Shown in pieces: positions 16,003 through 24,470 of a stretch of 51,203 nucleotides of DNA. Numbering within the stretch: the stretch's first letter is position 1; each line of letters opens with the position of its first letter. The DNA comes from Spartobacteria bacterium. GTDB taxonomy: Bacteria; Verrucomicrobiota; Verrucomicrobiia; Chthoniobacterales; UBA6821. The notes beneath the pieces are model-generated. The model had not been told where the DNA came from, ran no database searches, and was given only the letters and a program-made list of their open reading frames with translations. The stretch lies in assembly GCA_947471565.1 (NCBI GenBank), contig CANIVT010000016.1:1-51203 (forward strand), written 5' to 3'. Made by a program: the position numbers and the translations under genes.

Positions 16003-18234
16003 ATGACCTTGACCCCCTCCCTGAGTTACTTCCTCTCGTTGCGAACATGCTTCTTGATCATTTGCGCGGGACTTGCGTCGGTGTCATCGTCTGTTGATCT
16101 CAGAGCCACCGAGGAGGATCCCTCGATCAAGGCATACCGTGAACGGTGTGAAACGATCATTCAGGGCAATCTGACGGCGTTGAAGTCCTGGGCGTCGGCC
16201 AACGCGGGGGCAACCAACCTTGGACACCCCGGAAGAAAGATGAGCATTTGGACCGCTGCGGCCGGTTTCAGTCGGGGAGGCCAGGACAAGGAAGCCCTAT
16301 CGGCGGCACGCCTCTTGTCCGCTTCCCTTATGGCAAGCAGGTTGAATCATCCTTTCGGCGGTGGAAACGACGGATGGCCGGCATGGGGCACCGCAGACAC
16401 GCGCCTTCGCTATGCCGATTTCATCGTATCCGATCCCGACCGATATGCACCGCCGGGATATCCCGCGAACTCCGCCTCAAAGGACGGAAAGTACTCGCTG
16501 GATGATCTTTTCAGGATTGTCCTGACGCAGTCCTATTACGCACCGATTGACTCGACTGGGAACCATTACCTCATGAATGCGACTGCACGCTTTCTTGCCG
16601 AAATCATCTATCCCTGGCAGGTCGTGAAGCCATTCAACAACAACAAGGCGGATCCCCTTGGGGCCAAGCATATCCTTGGTCGTGTCACCGGGTTGGAAGA
16701 GGGGGGGCCAGGCGAGTACGGATCGCCCAACTACGGAGCGGACAACTGGGCCGAGTTCCTGAGTCTGGCCCAGTTGACTCCGACAAACAACCCCCTCAAC
16801 GCCTCGGTGAAGCAGGCTTCTGAAGCTGCTTTCTGCGTGGCTTTGGCCGATGCCGCCGCCTTCTGGATGAACGGAAATCTGGCCATGCCGACCGGGCGCG
16901 GTTATCCCACCACCGGTGCGTGGGGAGTCGCCGCGGGGGATGTGCTCACCTGGGTTTATGCGGGAGGGGATTTCGGAAACCCGAAAATCAATGAGGTTGT
17001 CTGTGACACGGGCGAAAAAACCCTCGGTGTCCTTGGCGCCGTGGCAATGCTTGCCGGCTATTCTCCGCCTATCGGGCTTTTGCATGTTGCAGACCGGGTG
17101 CCTCGCGTCACGCAAGCCAACTTTGGAAACAACCGCCAGTATTCCTATATGACCCGGGATTACGGACACTCCTGCGAGAGTTATAAGGACGGCGCTCACG
17201 GTGGATGGCAGACCCACTGGGACTCACGCGTTGTCTGGACTAAGCCTTATAACCAGATTTATCAGGCGACCGCCTGGGTTTCCAATGTCGGGATTAATGC
17301 CAGCATGAGCAATGGGGTGCCCACCCCCCACCTGGAGGGTAAGGGAACGCCAATGTTTGTTGATCCCATCACGCTGCAGCCTTATCCCACCCATGGATCC
17401 GGTACATACGGGCAGAACTGCTATGAAGATTTCACGCAGTCACTGGACACAGTCCTTCATGTCTGCAACATCCCGCCAAAAATCAAGGCCGGGACGCCAG
17501 GCGGTACCATGCCGGTCCGCGGGTCACTCATTTACCTGCCGGTTCCTCAGAAGATGGATGAGCATGGAGTTCTGACCCAGGCCACCGATGACTATATTCC
17601 TCCGTTCATCGCCAAGGACGGGAAACGCGTTTATGTCGGTTTCAACAGCGTGTTCATCGCGTTCATTTCCTCCGCTCCGATCGCGACGCCAAAACCCACC
17701 GACATCATAGATAAAGGGAGGCGTCAATTTTTCCGCATCTACGGCGGGCCCTCCGCCGATCTTCCCGTTGATTCGGAGCACTACATCCAATATGCGGTGG
17801 CCGTCCAGACAGCATCGCCGGCGGACTATCCCGGTTCATCCCTTGCTGAAAAGTTCGCCGCTTTCACCGGGGCCATGGACAAGCTACCCGTTCCCAAGAT
17901 GTCCAAGGTGGACCAGCTTCACCCCGTCTGGCAGTTCAGTAACGGCAAGGTAACCCTCTCAAGTACTTATCAGGGAGATCAGAGACACGGAGGTAACGAT
18001 GGCAAGGGAGAGGACTGGATTGGGGGCCCGAATAACGAAAACCCACAGCAAATCGATTACTATCACTGGCCCCAGCTAAGGGAGTCATTTGTTGGCAGCA
18101 CTCAACCGATTCTTGACCAACCGCAGAAGGGAAACCTGACGATCAGCTACCCCGGTCACCCGACAGTCTGCGTCGACTTCAAGACGCAGATGATCATTAC
18201 TGAAGGTCCTGCAAATGAGCCCAGGGGCAACTGA
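16003..18234 (+). CDS. Secreted protein of an unnamed family, paralogue 1
   Basis: 743 residues from the ATG at 16003, with a signal peptide ending near residue 30-36. It is homologous along most of its length to two other proteins in this window. Shared features are EYGSPNYG (residues 238-245), a later GR-GYP-T segment followed by GAWGV, the strand-rich segment DGKRVYVGFNSVFIAFIS, LAEKFAAFTGAM, and a closing LTISYPGHPTVCVDFK strand pair. The pattern, a helical N-terminal half and a beta-rich C-terminal half, is that of alpha/alpha-toroid polysaccharide lyases and hydrolases, but I cannot match a named family. It is the most divergent of the three and lacks the HxHG motif. Confidence 0.7.
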   Translation: MTLTPSLSYFLSLRTCFLIICAGLASVSSSVDLRATEEDPSIKAYRERCETIIQGNLTALKSWASANAGATNLGHPGRKMSIWTAAAGFSRGGQDKEALSAARLLSASLMASRLNHPFGGGNDGWPAWGTADTRLRYADFIVSDPDRYAPPGYPANSASKDGKYSLDDLFRIVLTQSYYAPIDSTGNHYLMNATARFLAEIIYPWQVVKPFNNNKADPLGAKHILGRVTGLEEGGPGEYGSPNYGADNWAEFLSLAQLTPTNNPLNASVKQASEAAFCVALADAAAFWMNGNLAMPTGRGYPTTGAWGVAAGDVLTWVYAGGDFGNPKINEVVCDTGEKTLGVLGAVAMLAGYSPPIGLLHVADRVPRVTQANFGNNRQYSYMTRDYGHSCESYKDGAHGGWQTHWDSRVVWTKPYNQIYQATAWVSNVGINASMSNGVPTPHLEGKGTPMFVDPITLQPYPTHGSGTYGQNCYEDFTQSLDTVLHVCNIPPKIKAGTPGGTMPVRGSLIYLPVPQKMDEHGVLTQATDDYIPPFIAKDGKRVYVGFNSVFIAFISSAPIATPKPTDIIDKGRRQFFRIYGGPSADLPVDSEHYIQYAVAVQTASPADYPGSSLAEKFAAFTGAMDKLPVPKMSKVDQLHPVWQFSNGKVTLSSTYQGDQRHGGNDGKGEDWIGGPNNENPQQIDYYHWPQLRESFVGSTQPILDQPQKGNLTISYPGHPTVCVDFKTQMIITEGPANEPRGN

Positions 18235-18316
18235 TCGGCGAATATGATGACGAATCGGATTGATTGTTGATTGCAATCGTTCGGTGACCGGGAAAGTTGC
18301 GAGGGCGATATGGCTC

Positions 18317-19717
18317 TTAGCGCGAGACTGCAATGACATCCATAAAGGGTGATCGCCGGATAGCATCCAGAGGAATTTTCGCCTTGCCGTTTTTATAGGA
18401 GAAAGGCAAAAAATCCTTTCCTCCCAAAAGTCGTACGGATGAAGGGCGTTTTTCGATCTTCAGATCGACTGGTTCAGACATTTCCGGCACAACAAAAAGG
18501 TATAGTGTGTTTCCCTTCTGGGTGACAGGTGTGTTGGCCTGTCCCGAGTGATCGGCAGTATCTATCCCGACAACGGATTCACGATTGATCGCCATCCACT
18601 GGGCCGTTTCTTTCATCCTTTCGTAACATGATTCGGGCAAGGTGCCGTCCGGTCGTGGGGAAACATTCACAAGAAGGTTGCCATTCCATGCGCGGACTTT
18701 GGCGAGATTCGCCAGCATCCAGGACAAGGATCGGTACTCCTCGCGTTTATTGTAGCCCCATCCTCCCACGGACCATGGACAGCAGAGTTCCCACCATCCC
18801 GGAGGACGGACCGAAGGCATCGCCACCTCCGGGGTGGCAAAATCTCCCATTCCGTGCAGCCGCGGATTAATCACGATGGAGGGTTGCAGTTCGCGTATTC
18901 TCTCAATGGAAATCACGGGGCCACCCACCTGGCCATCGAACCATATAAGATCGATAGGCCCATACAGCGTGAGCAGTTCCTCGATCTGATTTCTCAGGTA
19001 AGCGCGGTAAGCCACATCCCAGCCATCGGGTTTTTTGGGTAGCACAACAGGATGGTGATTCATGTCGAAATCCGGTTTGCCTTGGTTAAAGGACATGTAC
19101 CCCCTGTTGTAATACCAATCTGGTGGAGAATAATACAAACCCACCTTCAAACCGTATTTCCGGCAGGCCTCCACAAAGGGGCGTACCAAATCCAGCCCCG
19201 GCAGGGATTTTCTCACGCCGATCTCCCCGAATGCGCTGGGCCACATTGCGTAGCCGTCATGGTGTTTTGTGGTGAGGACGGCATAGGTAAATCCTGCTTC
19301 TGCCGCCGCATGAATCCACTTTTCAGGATCATACTTCTCCGGATGAAAGCGATCAGCCAAGGCGTAGTAGGTGTTCGGCGTAACGGTTGCCTTTCCTGTG
19401 TTTGATCCGCAATTGGCCATCATCATCCAGGAAATATCCCCGCCTCCGTGCACCGAGGAGATTCCCCAGTGCAAAAAAAGGCCGAGCGCCGCTTGACCAA
19501 ACCACTGCGCATCCGGGTGCTTCGTGTGCTGTTTATTCTCGGTCGGTTCCACTTCGGTCATCCCTATTGCGGCATGCTGCACAAGAGCTTCCTGAGCATC
19601 GATTGTTGACACGCCGTCTGCAGAGAGATGTTTCGGGTTTGTGTCTGAGATCCCGTCCGCGGCATACGAACCGACAGGCTGGAGCAGCAATAAGGCAATG
19701 AGAAAATACTTAGTCAT
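18317..19717 (-). CDS. Alpha-L-fucosidase, GH29 (copy 1)
   Basis: 466 residues with a signal peptide (about 1-20, SYAADG). The GH29 (beta/alpha) barrel is clear: GLFLHWGISS, LTTKHHDGYAMWPS, LVRPFVEACRKYGLKVGLYY and the nucleophile strand IDLIWFDGQ with Asp261. It removes terminal alpha-L-fucose, probably in the periplasm. The gene converges on paralogue 1 and diverges from paralogue 2 across an A+T-rich spacer. Residues 20-65 form a linker before the barrel. A short C-terminal beta domain follows (PVDLKIEKRPSSVRLLGG). Confidence 0.92.
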   Translation of the reverse strand: MTKYFLIALLLLQPVGSYAADGISDTNPKHLSADGVSTIDAQEALVQHAAIGMTEVEPTENKQHTKHPDAQWFGQAALGLFLHWGISSVHGGGDISWMMMANCGSNTGKATVTPNTYYALADRFHPEKYDPEKWIHAAAEAGFTYAVLTTKHHDGYAMWPSAFGEIGVRKSLPGLDLVRPFVEACRKYGLKVGLYYSPPDWYYNRGYMSFNQGKPDFDMNHHPVVLPKKPDGWDVAYRAYLRNQIEELLTLYGPIDLIWFDGQVGGPVISIERIRELQPSIVINPRLHGMGDFATPEVAMPSVRPPGWWELCCPWSVGGWGYNKREEYRSLSWMLANLAKVRAWNGNLLVNVSPRPDGTLPESCYERMKETAQWMAINRESVVGIDTADHSGQANTPVTQKGNTLYLFVVPEMSEPVDLKIEKRPSSVRLLGGKDFLPFSYKNGKAKIPLDAIRRSPFMDVIAVSR

Positions 19718-19863
19718 GATTTTATGGATGATAAAAACATAAATATTCTTATAGAGTGCTGTAATGATGTTAAGTTTTGATTTGGTAGAGCTGTTACAAC
19801 TGGTGCTGATGATTGGAGTCGCAATTTCTTATTGCTTCATTTTGGTAATGCAATCAGTTTCTT

Positions 19864-19895
19864 TTGAAAACTTAAATAATCGGGAGTTTTATAAT
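19864..19895 (+). promoter_or_regulatory. Candidate promoter for paralogue 2 in the divergent A+T-rich spacer
   Basis: ttgaaa (19864-19869) and a perfect tataat (19890-19895) lie upstream of the start at 19931, with a rather long 20-base spacer. A ribosome-binding site aagga sits about 11 bases before the ATG. The whole spacer 19718-19930 is far richer in A+T than its flanks. Confidence 0.35.
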
Positions 19896-19930
19896 TATAG
19901 CTTTGAGTAAAAAACAAGGAACCCTAGAAA

Positions 19931-22636
19931 ATGATTATTAAAATTCAATACGTTTTTCGTTTTTCGATACTCACTGTGTTGACCTCTGTTTCGGGCCTTG
20001 CCGCCGCCGAAGATTACCAATCAAAAATCGAAGAGCGGGCCCAGCAGACATTTGAAGCCGTTGATGTGGCTCAGAAAACAAAAAATACCCAGAGCGTTGG
20101 CTATCCGTGGCTGGCCCTCTGGCACTTTCGCCACGGTGAGAATACCGAGGGGTTGAGGGTTTTGTACTCGTTGCTTGATGTCATAAAGCCTGAGAACCAG
20201 GGACATCCGTTTGTTTCCTACGGTTTGGCCCACCTTTGGCTTCATTACAGTCATCTTTATGACAAGGCGCACGCCGAGAAGTGGCTGGAACTCACCCGTG
20301 CCCGCGGGAGTTATTCCTATAATCTCGATTCCTATCCCAATAATTACTCGACGACGAACCTGCGCATGGTGGGATCGACAACTTGGTATCTGAGCACCTT
20401 GGGTTTCGGACTCGACAAGCTACCCCCCAACTATCCACCAAAAGAGGATCCCACCCGGGTTGATTTCCTCCGCCAGGCGCTGACGAAGATCGGTCGCACC
20501 GGAATGCCGGAGTTCGCTTCGCGACCTTATGGTGGGATGGACTCCCTGCCGCTGCTATGCTTGGCTGAACAGACCGCCGACCCGGCACTGGCCAAGCAGG
20601 CCTCGGTGGTCTTCGAGACTTATCTGGCCACCGCCGCCGCCACCTGGCTCCAAGGTCATTGGCCTGTGGCAACCCAGCGTAGCTACACCGACACAATCAG
20701 TCAGCACGCCACCAGCGGGGTTAATCTCCTCTGGATGTACTTCGGCGGACTGCCAGGCGATGCAAGCCAAAACGGCATGGCTGCCGCCGCGATGGCCTAT
20801 CGGCCGCCAAACGAGATAGTATCCATAGCCAACCGCCGCGACCGCGCCTACGCCACAACCATGCGGGCCTCGTGGGTCAAGGACAACGACCCCGACATCC
20901 ATCTCAACCCGCCTGGGTTTCTCCAGTACACTTGGAGTGACCGCACTTACGCGGTGTACAGCCAGATGACCGCTCCCGGCACCCGCCTGCAGGAGCTGCA
21001 GATCTACGGTAACGGAGTGATGTGGCTTGATCCGAGCGGAGCCACCAGTTGCCTTTGGGTGACAGTGCCCAGCGGCGGCACCAGCCACACGCATGGTCAA
21101 CCTGAGGCTGGGGCCGAATATGTCCAGAACGAGGGTGCCTTACTGCTGGTTGCCAAGCCGCTGCCGGGAGAAGCCTTTCCTTGGATCAAGGGCAATGTGC
21201 CGGCCAACCATCAGGCCATGATCAATGACTCGGCCGCCGACGGGCGCATCTATCTGGCCTATCCGGGTGTTCTGATTGCGATCACCGCGCCGAAGCCTTT
21301 TACCTGGGATCCGGAGCTGCTGCTGCAGTTTGAGCAGGTCAAGACCGACAAGCGCCGCAAGCCCGGCGATAAGCCCACGGATGGTTTCTATCGGCTCAAA
21401 GAGGGGCCCTTGGCCGTGGCCATCGATACGATGGCGCCGGACCATGCCAAGGGAAATACTCCTGCTGAAAAGCTGGCCTGGTTCCGCGAGCAGGTGCGAA
21501 ACCGTACTCATCTGAGCGCCAAAGACGGCTCCGCAACCTACCGAGCACTGAACGGCCGCGAACTGCAGCGCACAATTGGTGAGTTGCCGCGTGTGGATGG
21601 AGTTCCAATCGACATCGCCGGCCAACCGTTCATTTCCAACCCCTGGATGTTCCAGCCCTACCAGCAGGATCCAAGGCAACCTTGCGAACTGACCGTCAGC
21701 ATCGACGGCCGCACGCGAATTTACGATCTTAAGGATTACACGATACGCACTCACAACGGGCCGGCACGCCCGACGCAACTCATAGCCTCTCCAGAGGCCG
21801 ATGCCGTTGCCCTGCGTTGGACGCCTGGGCCCGGCGAGCCGACAGGTTATATCATCCGCCGTGCCATCGGAGATGGTCCCTTCGAGGAGGTCGGCACGAC
21901 GACTGATCCTGCATGGAGAGATAACGGAGCCCACGCCGGTACCGTCCATCGATACGAGGTTGCCGCCCGTAACGCAGGCGGTACAAGCCCCGGCAGCGTG
22001 TCGGTGGAGGTGACCCCGGGAGCGGGCATTCCGTCGAATCCCGCGGGCCTGGCTGCTGTTTCTGGCGACGGAAAGATAGCATTGAGCTGGCATCCAAGCG
22101 CAGGTGCCACCGGCTATCGTGTCTGGCGTTCCACTGTTTCGGGCGGCCCCTACACCCTTCTCACTTCCGTCTCAGAGTCCGAATTTTCGGATAAATCCGC
22201 CGAGAACTACACCAGCTACTGGTACGCCGTGAGCGCGCTTGCTCCTTCCGGCGAGAGCGGTCGTTCGGCGGAGGCTTTGGGCTTGCCCGCTCCGATTCCC
22301 CCGGCGCCACCTTCCGGAGTGACCTGGGAGCGGGCCGAGCAGACTCTGGGGGGGGTGACTCAAACCGGTATTCGCGTTCACTGGCAACCCGTGTCCGGGG
22401 CTGTTCGTTATAATGTGCGGGTGGCTGCTAGTCAGCGGGGTTTGCCTATCAACCGGGCCATCGCCCGGGGAGAAACCACCGCATTCCTTCCTGATTCCGT
22501 TTTGGGCGGCTCATCGTGGATCACCGTCTCTGCGGTGAACGGGGGAGGGCAAAGCCCTGGTTCCGAGGCGATCCAAATTCCAGGCATTGGAGGACGGCAA
22601 CCTGACAAAGGGGCCGGCCCGAAAACCGTTGAATGA
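19931..22636 (+). CDS. Secreted protein of an unnamed family with three FN3 domains, paralogue 2
   Basis: 901 residues with a signal peptide (about 1-26, GLAAAED). The family core spans residues 27-610. It contains EFASRPYGG (194-202), TQRSYTDT, HTHG (386-389), DGRIYLAYPGVLIAI, KPFTWDPE, AEKLAWFREQ and a final RIYDLKDYTIR. Residues about 612-885 are three fibronectin type III domains, each with the W and Y-x-V core pattern (for example VALRWTPGPGEPTGYIIRRA). FN3 units are common spacers in secreted carbohydrate enzymes. It is divergent from the GH29 gene. Activity is unknown; a role in degrading the same glycan is inferred from context. Confidence 0.75.
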   Translation: MIIKIQYVFRFSILTVLTSVSGLAAAEDYQSKIEERAQQTFEAVDVAQKTKNTQSVGYPWLALWHFRHGENTEGLRVLYSLLDVIKPENQGHPFVSYGLAHLWLHYSHLYDKAHAEKWLELTRARGSYSYNLDSYPNNYSTTNLRMVGSTTWYLSTLGFGLDKLPPNYPPKEDPTRVDFLRQALTKIGRTGMPEFASRPYGGMDSLPLLCLAEQTADPALAKQASVVFETYLATAAATWLQGHWPVATQRSYTDTISQHATSGVNLLWMYFGGLPGDASQNGMAAAAMAYRPPNEIVSIANRRDRAYATTMRASWVKDNDPDIHLNPPGFLQYTWSDRTYAVYSQMTAPGTRLQELQIYGNGVMWLDPSGATSCLWVTVPSGGTSHTHGQPEAGAEYVQNEGALLLVAKPLPGEAFPWIKGNVPANHQAMINDSAADGRIYLAYPGVLIAITAPKPFTWDPELLLQFEQVKTDKRRKPGDKPTDGFYRLKEGPLAVAIDTMAPDHAKGNTPAEKLAWFREQVRNRTHLSAKDGSATYRALNGRELQRTIGELPRVDGVPIDIAGQPFISNPWMFQPYQQDPRQPCELTVSIDGRTRIYDLKDYTIRTHNGPARPTQLIASPEADAVALRWTPGPGEPTGYIIRRAIGDGPFEEVGTTTDPAWRDNGAHAGTVHRYEVAARNAGGTSPGSVSVEVTPGAGIPSNPAGLAAVSGDGKIALSWHPSAGATGYRVWRSTVSGGPYTLLTSVSESEFSDKSAENYTSYWYAVSALAPSGESGRSAEALGLPAPIPPAPPSGVTWERAEQTLGGVTQTGIRVHWQPVSGAVRYNVRVAASQRGLPINRAIARGETTAFLPDSVLGGSSWITVSAVNGGGQSPGSEAIQIPGIGGRQPDKGAGPKTVE

Positions 22637-22665
22637 TACTCCCCAGAAGGAGAGGGCAAACGGGA

Positions 22666-22775
22666 TCAGGATTTCGGAGTGAGGCGGGCAACAAAGCCCC
22701 CTTTGCCACGTATTGTGAGGGGAATGCTGTCCTTGGCGCGGGCCTTGAAGGTCTTGTGGGACCATGTGTGTGGTG
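22666..22775 (-). pseudogene. GH97 C-terminal remnant
   Basis: Read on the minus strand, this stretch encodes TWSHKTFKARAKDSIPLT, then IRGKGGFVARLTPKS and a stop. That is the C-terminal end of a GH97 enzyme, aligning with SWSRKNYSVGAKDSIPLT, then IRGKGGFVARLTPLP of the intact gene ending at 24471. Bases 22682-22737 are identical to 24487-24542 over 56 positions, then diverge. Nothing upstream on the minus strand continues the gene, because the intact GH29 gene ends at 22803. It is a decayed fragment of a second GH97 copy. Confidence 0.85.
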
Positions 22776-22802
22776 AGCTTCGAGTCCTAGAATTGAATCT
22801 CA

Positions 22803-24320
22803 TCACTTCGGGAGGTCAGGGCAAAGGAAGACGGCTATGGAACGGAGTTCGACCGGCCGGGCCGCTGATTTCACACAACGGAATCGGATCCTGTTGGTGG
22901 TGACCGGCTCGATCCTGTCGATTTTCTTGTGTCCGACGGTTTCGAACCCGGGATTGGGATTGAACGGATCCTTCGTGTCAAAGCGGTTCGCGGGGACGAG
23001 CGGCTGCCACCGTCCATTCACCATTGCCTCCAAAGTGTAACGGGCGATCTTTTGTCCGTGGGACAAATTTTCCATGAGGATGACAGTATTGACCGGTGTC
23101 GGGTTACCCCAGGACACTTCGGCGATATCGCTCGGGGCAATGCCTGTTGAGGAAGCGACAGGGCTGGCAAAGCGGGACCGGATTTCATCCCCTAACCGCT
23201 TGGCGGCCGTCGTCAGATATTCTGGCACAAGGCCTGTTGCATCAGGGGGCAGGTTGATCAGAACGTTCGCACCCAAGCCGACGGTCCGGTAATAAAGGTT
23301 CACATGATCGGCCAGCGTCCGCATACGGGGCTCGCGGGGGTGGCCGGGGGAATGCCAGAACCACCCGCCGGCATAAAGGGCATTGTGGGTCGGGCATTCG
23401 CGGTTCCGCCAGAATTTCCCGAACGGCGTTCCCGAAAGCACGTCACCCTCAAGTAGGCCATAATCATTTGCCAGCGTGCCATCGGACCCGCTCACAGTCG
23501 GCCGGCTCCAGATGCTACCATCGACCGTGTTCACGGCATTCCACATGGGATAGACTACGCGACCGTCCTCATTGCCGGGCACCCATGTGTCCGGCCCCAG
23601 CATCATGCAATGGGGCTGCAACCGGCGCATCACTTCGGTCACCGCCCGCCATGTACGGTCGGTTCCGTTCCAGTGGTCGCACCAGATATAGGAAATCTCC
23701 CCGTAGTTGCTCAGCAATTCTGTCATTTGCTCCACTTGAACTTTTTCGAAGCGCTCCCGGAATGTTTCGCCGCCTGATTGAAACGCGTTGGCCACGGAAG
23801 CGCTCCATGCCGGGCCCCAGCTGTGGGCGAAGTCGGCCTCCCCCTTGTAGCCGCGCATGGTCTCATGCGCATCAAACATCGCGGTGTGGTAGAATCCGAC
23901 TTTGAGCCCGTGCTTGCGGCAAGCCTCGACAAACTCGCGGACGATGTCCCCCTTGCCGTTCTTGTAGCGACTGTTTGCGATGCTGTATTCGGTCGTCTTG
24001 GTCGACCACAGGCAAAAGCCGCTTTCGTGCCTTGCCGTGAGCACAGCATATTTTGCCCCGAGGTTCTTTGCGGCGGTGACCCACTGCTCGGCATCAAGTT
24101 TGTCGGGATTGAACATCGCTGGTGACGCCCGGCCGTTGCCGTGTTCCTCACCGGTGAAGATGTTCAGGTCAAAGTGAACGAAAGCCCCGACTTCCAGATC
24201 CATGAAGGCGAGTTGTTCCGGGGTCGGCCGTGCCAGTGTTCTTCCCGAAGCAAATACAATGGAAGACATTCCAAAGACCAGCGGAATGGCAATTGATAGC
24301 AGGAGAAAATCTTTGCTCAT
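22803..24320 (-). CDS. Alpha-L-fucosidase, GH29 (copy 2, GH29-B-like)
   Basis: 505 residues with a signal peptide (about 1-25). The GH29 barrel shows VGAFVHFDLNIFTG, VLTARHESGFCLW (in place of the KHHDG of copy 1), VEACRKHGLKVGFYHT and the nucleophile strand ISYIWCDHW with Asp215. The C-terminal region, about residues 385-505, looks like a discoidin-type carbohydrate-binding beta-sandwich (SWGNPTPVNTVILMENL). The overall pattern fits the linkage-selective GH29-B group; this is family knowledge. It lies 150 bases downstream of the GH97 gene on the same strand, probably one transcript. Confidence 0.88.
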   Translation of the reverse strand: MSKDFLLLSIAIPLVFGMSSIVFASGRTLARPTPEQLAFMDLEVGAFVHFDLNIFTGEEHGNGRASPAMFNPDKLDAEQWVTAAKNLGAKYAVLTARHESGFCLWSTKTTEYSIANSRYKNGKGDIVREFVEACRKHGLKVGFYHTAMFDAHETMRGYKGEADFAHSWGPAWSASVANAFQSGGETFRERFEKVQVEQMTELLSNYGEISYIWCDHWNGTDRTWRAVTEVMRRLQPHCMMLGPDTWVPGNEDGRVVYPMWNAVNTVDGSIWSRPTVSGSDGTLANDYGLLEGDVLSGTPFGKFWRNRECPTHNALYAGGWFWHSPGHPREPRMRTLADHVNLYYRTVGLGANVLINLPPDATGLVPEYLTTAAKRLGDEIRSRFASPVASSTGIAPSDIAEVSWGNPTPVNTVILMENLSHGQKIARYTLEAMVNGRWQPLVPANRFDTKDPFNPNPGFETVGHKKIDRIEPVTTNRIRFRCVKSAARPVELRSIAVFLCPDLPK

Positions 24321-24470
24321 AAACCCGTGGGCGTCATCTTCACCCGGTTCATTACTCCGCGGCGTTTCTCCGGCAGAAATGGCAGATAATTAGGCAATAC
24401 CGCAAACTGAATAGAGATGCAGGTAAGGCAAAATCAGGAGAGCACCTTTCCTGGCCGACACGCAATTCCA

